Source of the DNA: Streptomyces broussonetiae | GTDB lineage: Bacteria; Actinomycetota; Actinomycetes; Streptomycetales; Streptomycetaceae | Assembly: GCF_009796285.1 (NCBI RefSeq) | Contig: NZ_CP047020.1 | Span: forward strand, 2,914,001 to 2,978,000 | Length of the DNA stretch: 64,000 nucleotides | Direction of reading: 5' to 3' | Shown here: piece by piece, positions 61,955-64,000 of the stretch | Position numbering within the stretch: position 1 is the first letter of the stretch | Layout: each line of letters starts with the position of its first letter | Notes under the pieces: generated by a model | Seen by the model: the letters and a program-made list of their open reading frames with translations, nothing else | Told to the model about the DNA's origin: nothing | Database searches by the model: none | Made by a program: the position numbers and the translations under genes

Positions 61955-62356
61955 ATGCAGCCGACCGCCACCGTGCTGGTCTACAGCGACGACTCCAACA
62001 CCCGCGAGCAGGTACGGCTGGCAGCCGGACGCAGGCCCGCTCCTGACGTCCCCTTGGTCGAGTTCGTGGAGTGTGCGACGCCCGCGGCGGTGCTGCGCGA
62101 GCTGGACCGGGGCGGCATCGACGTGTGCGTGCTGGACGGCGAGGCCGTGCCGGTGGGGGGCATGGGGGTGTGCCGGCAGATCAAGGACGAGGTGTTCAAC
62201 TGCCCGCCGGTGCTGCTCCTGATGGGCCGGCCGCAGGATGCGTGGCTGGCCACGTGGAGCCGTGCCGACGCCGCGGTCACCCTGCCGGTGGATCCCGTCG
62301 AGTTCGCCTCCTCGCTCGCCTCTCTGCTGCGGCGTGAGCGGTTGTTGAGCGCCTAG
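61955..62356 (+). CDS. Receiver-like protein (atypical response regulator)
   Basis: A 133-residue protein from ATG 61955 with GGAGG eight bases upstream. The receiver-like fold shows ATVLVYSDDSNTREQVRLAAG in place of the usual double Asp pair, Asp in GIDVCVLDGEAVPVGGMGVCRQIKDE, and a C-terminal helix. The conserved switch Lys is not evident. No histidine kinase is adjacent and there is no output domain. It is divergent from the cta-qcr operon, sharing about 165 bases, so a link to respiratory control is possible but unproved. Confidence 0.82.
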   Translation: MQPTATVLVYSDDSNTREQVRLAAGRRPAPDVPLVEFVECATPAAVLRELDRGGIDVCVLDGEAVPVGGMGVCRQIKDEVFNCPPVLLLMGRPQDAWLATWSRADAAVTLPVDPVEFASSLASLLRRERLLSA

Positions 62357-62442
62357 CGGCCCGGGGCGCGGGGGCTTCGGCGCGCGTACCGGTGCGCCGT
62401 GGCTCCTCGCGCCCACGCGGCGGTGGCCGCGCGCCGGAAGGA

Positions 62443-62462
62443 GCCCCGCGCCTCCGCGGGGC
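62443..62462. terminator. Short hairpin between convergent genes
   Basis: An eight-base stem GCCCCGCG (62443-62450) with CGCGGGGC (62455-62462) and a four-base loop. It lies just before the end of the L,D-transpeptidase gene and after the receiver-like gene, which converge here. Confidence 0.5.
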
Positions 62463-62466
62463 GTGT

Positions 62467-63729
62467 TCAGAACGCCGCCGGCTGCAGGCGTGCCACGTCT
62501 CCGGGGGCCTGGGCACCCGTCTTCGCGTTCGCCAGCGCGCTGCCCTTGCTCCACTTCTTCCAGTCGACGTTCCAGTCGCCGAAGCCGTTGCCGAAGGGTT
62601 CCATCGCCCGGCCGTTGGAGTTGACGACCTTGACGATGTCGCCGTCGCGGACGGTCTTGAAGAACCACTGGGCGTTCGACGTACTCATGCCCGTGCAGCC
62701 GTGACTGACGTTCGCCGAGCCCTGTGATCCCACGGACCAGGGTGCGGCGTGGACGTACTCGCCGGACCAGGTCACCCGGGTGGCCCAGTAGACCAGCAGG
62801 TCGTAGGAGTCGGAGGTGCCCTCGGCGATGCCGATCGTGGTGCCGCGCATGCGTACGAGGTACTGCTTGTCCAGGACGACCTTGACGCCGTTGCGGGTCT
62901 CGAAGCCGGGCCTGCCCGTGGTGACCGGGATCCGGTTGATCTGCGCGCCGTTGCGGTAGACCGTCATCTGGTGCGCGGCGGCGTCCGTGAGGGCCTCGAT
63001 CCGGTCGCCCGTGGTGATCTTCAGCGGCTTGGCAGGACCACCCCACAGCCGGTCGCTGATCTTGATGCCGTCCAGGTTGCTGTGCACCGAGATGGCGGTG
63101 TGGGCCGGCCAGTACTCCTTGGGCCGGTAGTGGAGTTCCTTGCCGCTGACCCAGTACCAGGAGCCCTGCACCTCCGGCGTGGAGTCCACTTTGAGGGCAC
63201 GCTCGATGACGGCGCGCTGCCCCTTGTCCTTGACCTCCTGGTCGAGCTGGGCCGTGATGGGCTGTCCGACCCCGTATTCGCCCGCCTGCGGGCCGAACGT
63301 GACGGTCAGCCGCTTACGGGTGGTGGGATTGCTGGTGTCGAACGTGAGGACCTTGCGGCCGGGCGCGCCGTCGTCGTCCTCGGTGCTCACAGCGACCGTG
63401 TAGTGGGCGTTGGCGGCCAGCGGAGAGGTGCTGTGCCACCGGCTGCCGTCGGCGGCGAGTTCGCCCGCCACGTAGCGCCCTGTGGCGTCCTGGACGGTCA
63501 CGTCGGTGATCCGGCCGTCGTCGTCGTTGACGGTGATCTCCAGGGGCTTGTCCGGATCGACTCGTTTCCCCTCACCGGCGGGGCCGCTGAAGGAGATCAG
63601 GTCCGCTGCGTCGTACGGCCTGGCCGACAGGGGATTACCGTCCGAACCGCAGGCGGTGACGCCCGCGCCGAGGGCGGTCACCAGCAGCGTGCAGCTGACG
63701 ACGGTGCGGGTCCGCGGAGTGTGGTTCAT
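62467..63729 (-). CDS. L,D-transpeptidase lipoprotein with Ig-like domains
   Basis: A 420-residue protein. The lipobox is VTAC with Cys27. Two bacterial immunoglobulin-like domains (about 45-255) precede the YkuD catalytic domain (about 260-390), whose active site is Ser-His343-Gly-Cys345 in NVSHGCTGMSTSN. The two-Ig-domain layout matches mycobacterial Ldt enzymes, which make 3-3 peptidoglycan crosslinks and can resist beta-lactams. It sits next to the respiratory genes, on the strand opposite the receiver-like gene. Confidence 0.95.
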   Translation of the reverse strand: MNHTPRTRTVVSCTLLVTALGAGVTACGSDGNPLSARPYDAADLISFSGPAGEGKRVDPDKPLEITVNDDDGRITDVTVQDATGRYVAGELAADGSRWHSTSPLAANAHYTVAVSTEDDDGAPGRKVLTFDTSNPTTRKRLTVTFGPQAGEYGVGQPITAQLDQEVKDKGQRAVIERALKVDSTPEVQGSWYWVSGKELHYRPKEYWPAHTAISVHSNLDGIKISDRLWGGPAKPLKITTGDRIEALTDAAAHQMTVYRNGAQINRIPVTTGRPGFETRNGVKVVLDKQYLVRMRGTTIGIAEGTSDSYDLLVYWATRVTWSGEYVHAAPWSVGSQGSANVSHGCTGMSTSNAQWFFKTVRDGDIVKVVNSNGRAMEPFGNGFGDWNVDWKKWSKGSALANAKTGAQAPGDVARLQPAAF

Positions 63730-63826
63730 ACGATCACGCTATGAGGCGTTCACCCCATTTGCGCGGCGTGTAACCCGTACGAGGGATCGACACTGCTCCA
63801 CATGAACGACCCTTCCTGTGGAAAAG

Positions 63827-63868
63827 CCGGGAGCCCGGACCCCCCTGACGGGGGATCCGGGCTCCCGG
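63827..63868 (-). terminator. Terminator of the ctaF operon
   Basis: A 13-bp outer stem, CCGGGAGCCCGGA (63827-63839) with TCCGGGCTCCCGG (63856-63868), continued by an inner C/G stem (63840-63844 with 63850-63854) and a small loop. It lies 17 bases beyond the ctaF stop on the minus strand. Confidence 0.85.
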
Positions 63869-63884
63869 TGCGCGTTCGCGTGTG

Positions 63885-64000
63885 CTACTGGGTGCGGTTC
63901 TCACCGTGGTAGTACTCGAACACCCAGCCGAACAGGCCGATCATGATGATCGGGGCGGCGAAGTAGATCAGCCACCAGCCGACCGCGATGCTGAGGAAGG
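63885..64000 (-). CDS. ctaF: Cytochrome c oxidase subunit IV, C-terminal part (partial)
   Basis: The frame stops at TAG 63885-63887 and runs out of the window. The last 37 residues, FLSIAVGWWLIYFAAPIIMI followed by GLFGWVFEYYHGENRTQ, end in a membrane helix and a short soluble tail. This is the end of the actinobacterial CtaF subunit of the aa3 oxidase. The rest of the ctaCDF operon should lie upstream, beyond the window. Confidence 0.88.
   Translation of the reverse strand, partial: FLSIAVGWWLIYFAAPIIMIGLFGWVFEYYHGENRTQ

Overview
The window is a stretch of a Streptomyces core chromosome. Evidence is the very high G+C with G/C-biased third codon positions, GTG and TTG starts, ATGA-type start/stop overlaps, and actinobacterial families such as DUF3040, the SAV_6107 family, Rv2175c-like proteins, CtaF and class II DAHP synthase. 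From memory of the S. coelicolor map, gene content and order match the arm between the division/cell-wall cluster and the cytochrome bc1-aa3 cluster. No tRNA, rRNA, CRISPR array, insertion sequence, prophage or biosynthetic cluster was seen.

Layout. 1-6.1 kb: end of a MoxR-like ATPase, then a DUF58 protein and a transglutaminase-domain membrane protein in one operon, followed by a DUF3040 protein, a methyltransferase and a HEPN-type protein. 6.2-9.8 kb: a degenerate ABC ATPase, a YhgE/Pip membrane protein and a TetR regulator, with a TetR-type operator in front. 10-16.8 kb: DUF4126 protein, CrtI-like oxidoreductase, a membrane protein with a Tyr/Gln/Gly tail, metF, thiE, an Rv2175c-like DNA-binding protein and an FAD oxidoreductase. 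16.9-19.2 kb: TPP riboswitch and thiOSG. 19.3-23.8 kb: PASTA Ser/Thr kinase, endonuclease IV, a cytoplasmic sulfite-oxidase-fold protein, and the bfr/bfd iron pair. 24-27.5 kb: class II DAHP synthase diverging from a Trp-rich leader peptide, an attenuator and a fused TrpE-TrpG. 27.4-33.8 kb: D-2-hydroxyacid dehydrogenase, a phosphofructokinase with PPi-type active-site residues, a two-component system, a PlsC-type acyltransferase and a lipase-like hydrolase. 33.9-36.9 kb: a TetR regulator and a serine beta-lactamase-like hydrolase sharing a candidate operator, plus an EEP-family phosphatase. 37-41.2 kb: glkA with its upstream partner gene, an ArsA-like protein, a SRPBCC protein and a metallophosphoesterase. 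41.5-47.6 kb: fatty acyl-CoA ligase, cholesterol oxidase, a PimB-like glycosyltransferase and a polytopic GT87-type glycosyltransferase. 48-53.5 kb: a HETTH-motif lipoprotein, two tandem NlpC/P60 hydrolases, a NYN-domain protein and a small zinc-ribbon protein. 53.6-57.5 kb: rhomboid protease plus a stand-alone RAM domain, a class V aminotransferase under a SAM-IV riboswitch, and trpD. 57.6-64 kb: qcrB-qcrA-qcrC-ctaE, a receiver-like protein, an L,D-transpeptidase and the end of ctaF.

How they work together. Four themes recur: envelope growth (DUF58/transglutaminase, PASTA kinase, NlpC/P60 pair, L,D-transpeptidase, mannosyltransferase-like enzymes), aromatic and Trp supply (DAHP synthase, TrpEG, TrpD), cofactor and sulfur control (TPP and SAM-IV riboswitches, metF), and central energy metabolism (glkA, pfkA, bc1-aa3 chain). 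Much of the order resembles Mycobacterium tuberculosis Rv2172c-Rv2200c as I remember it. The most checkable new points are the PPi-type signature of the phosphofructokinase, the shared TetR operators, the complete trp attenuator, the SAM-IV control of the class V aminotransferase, and a perfect palindrome over the ctaE start codon.
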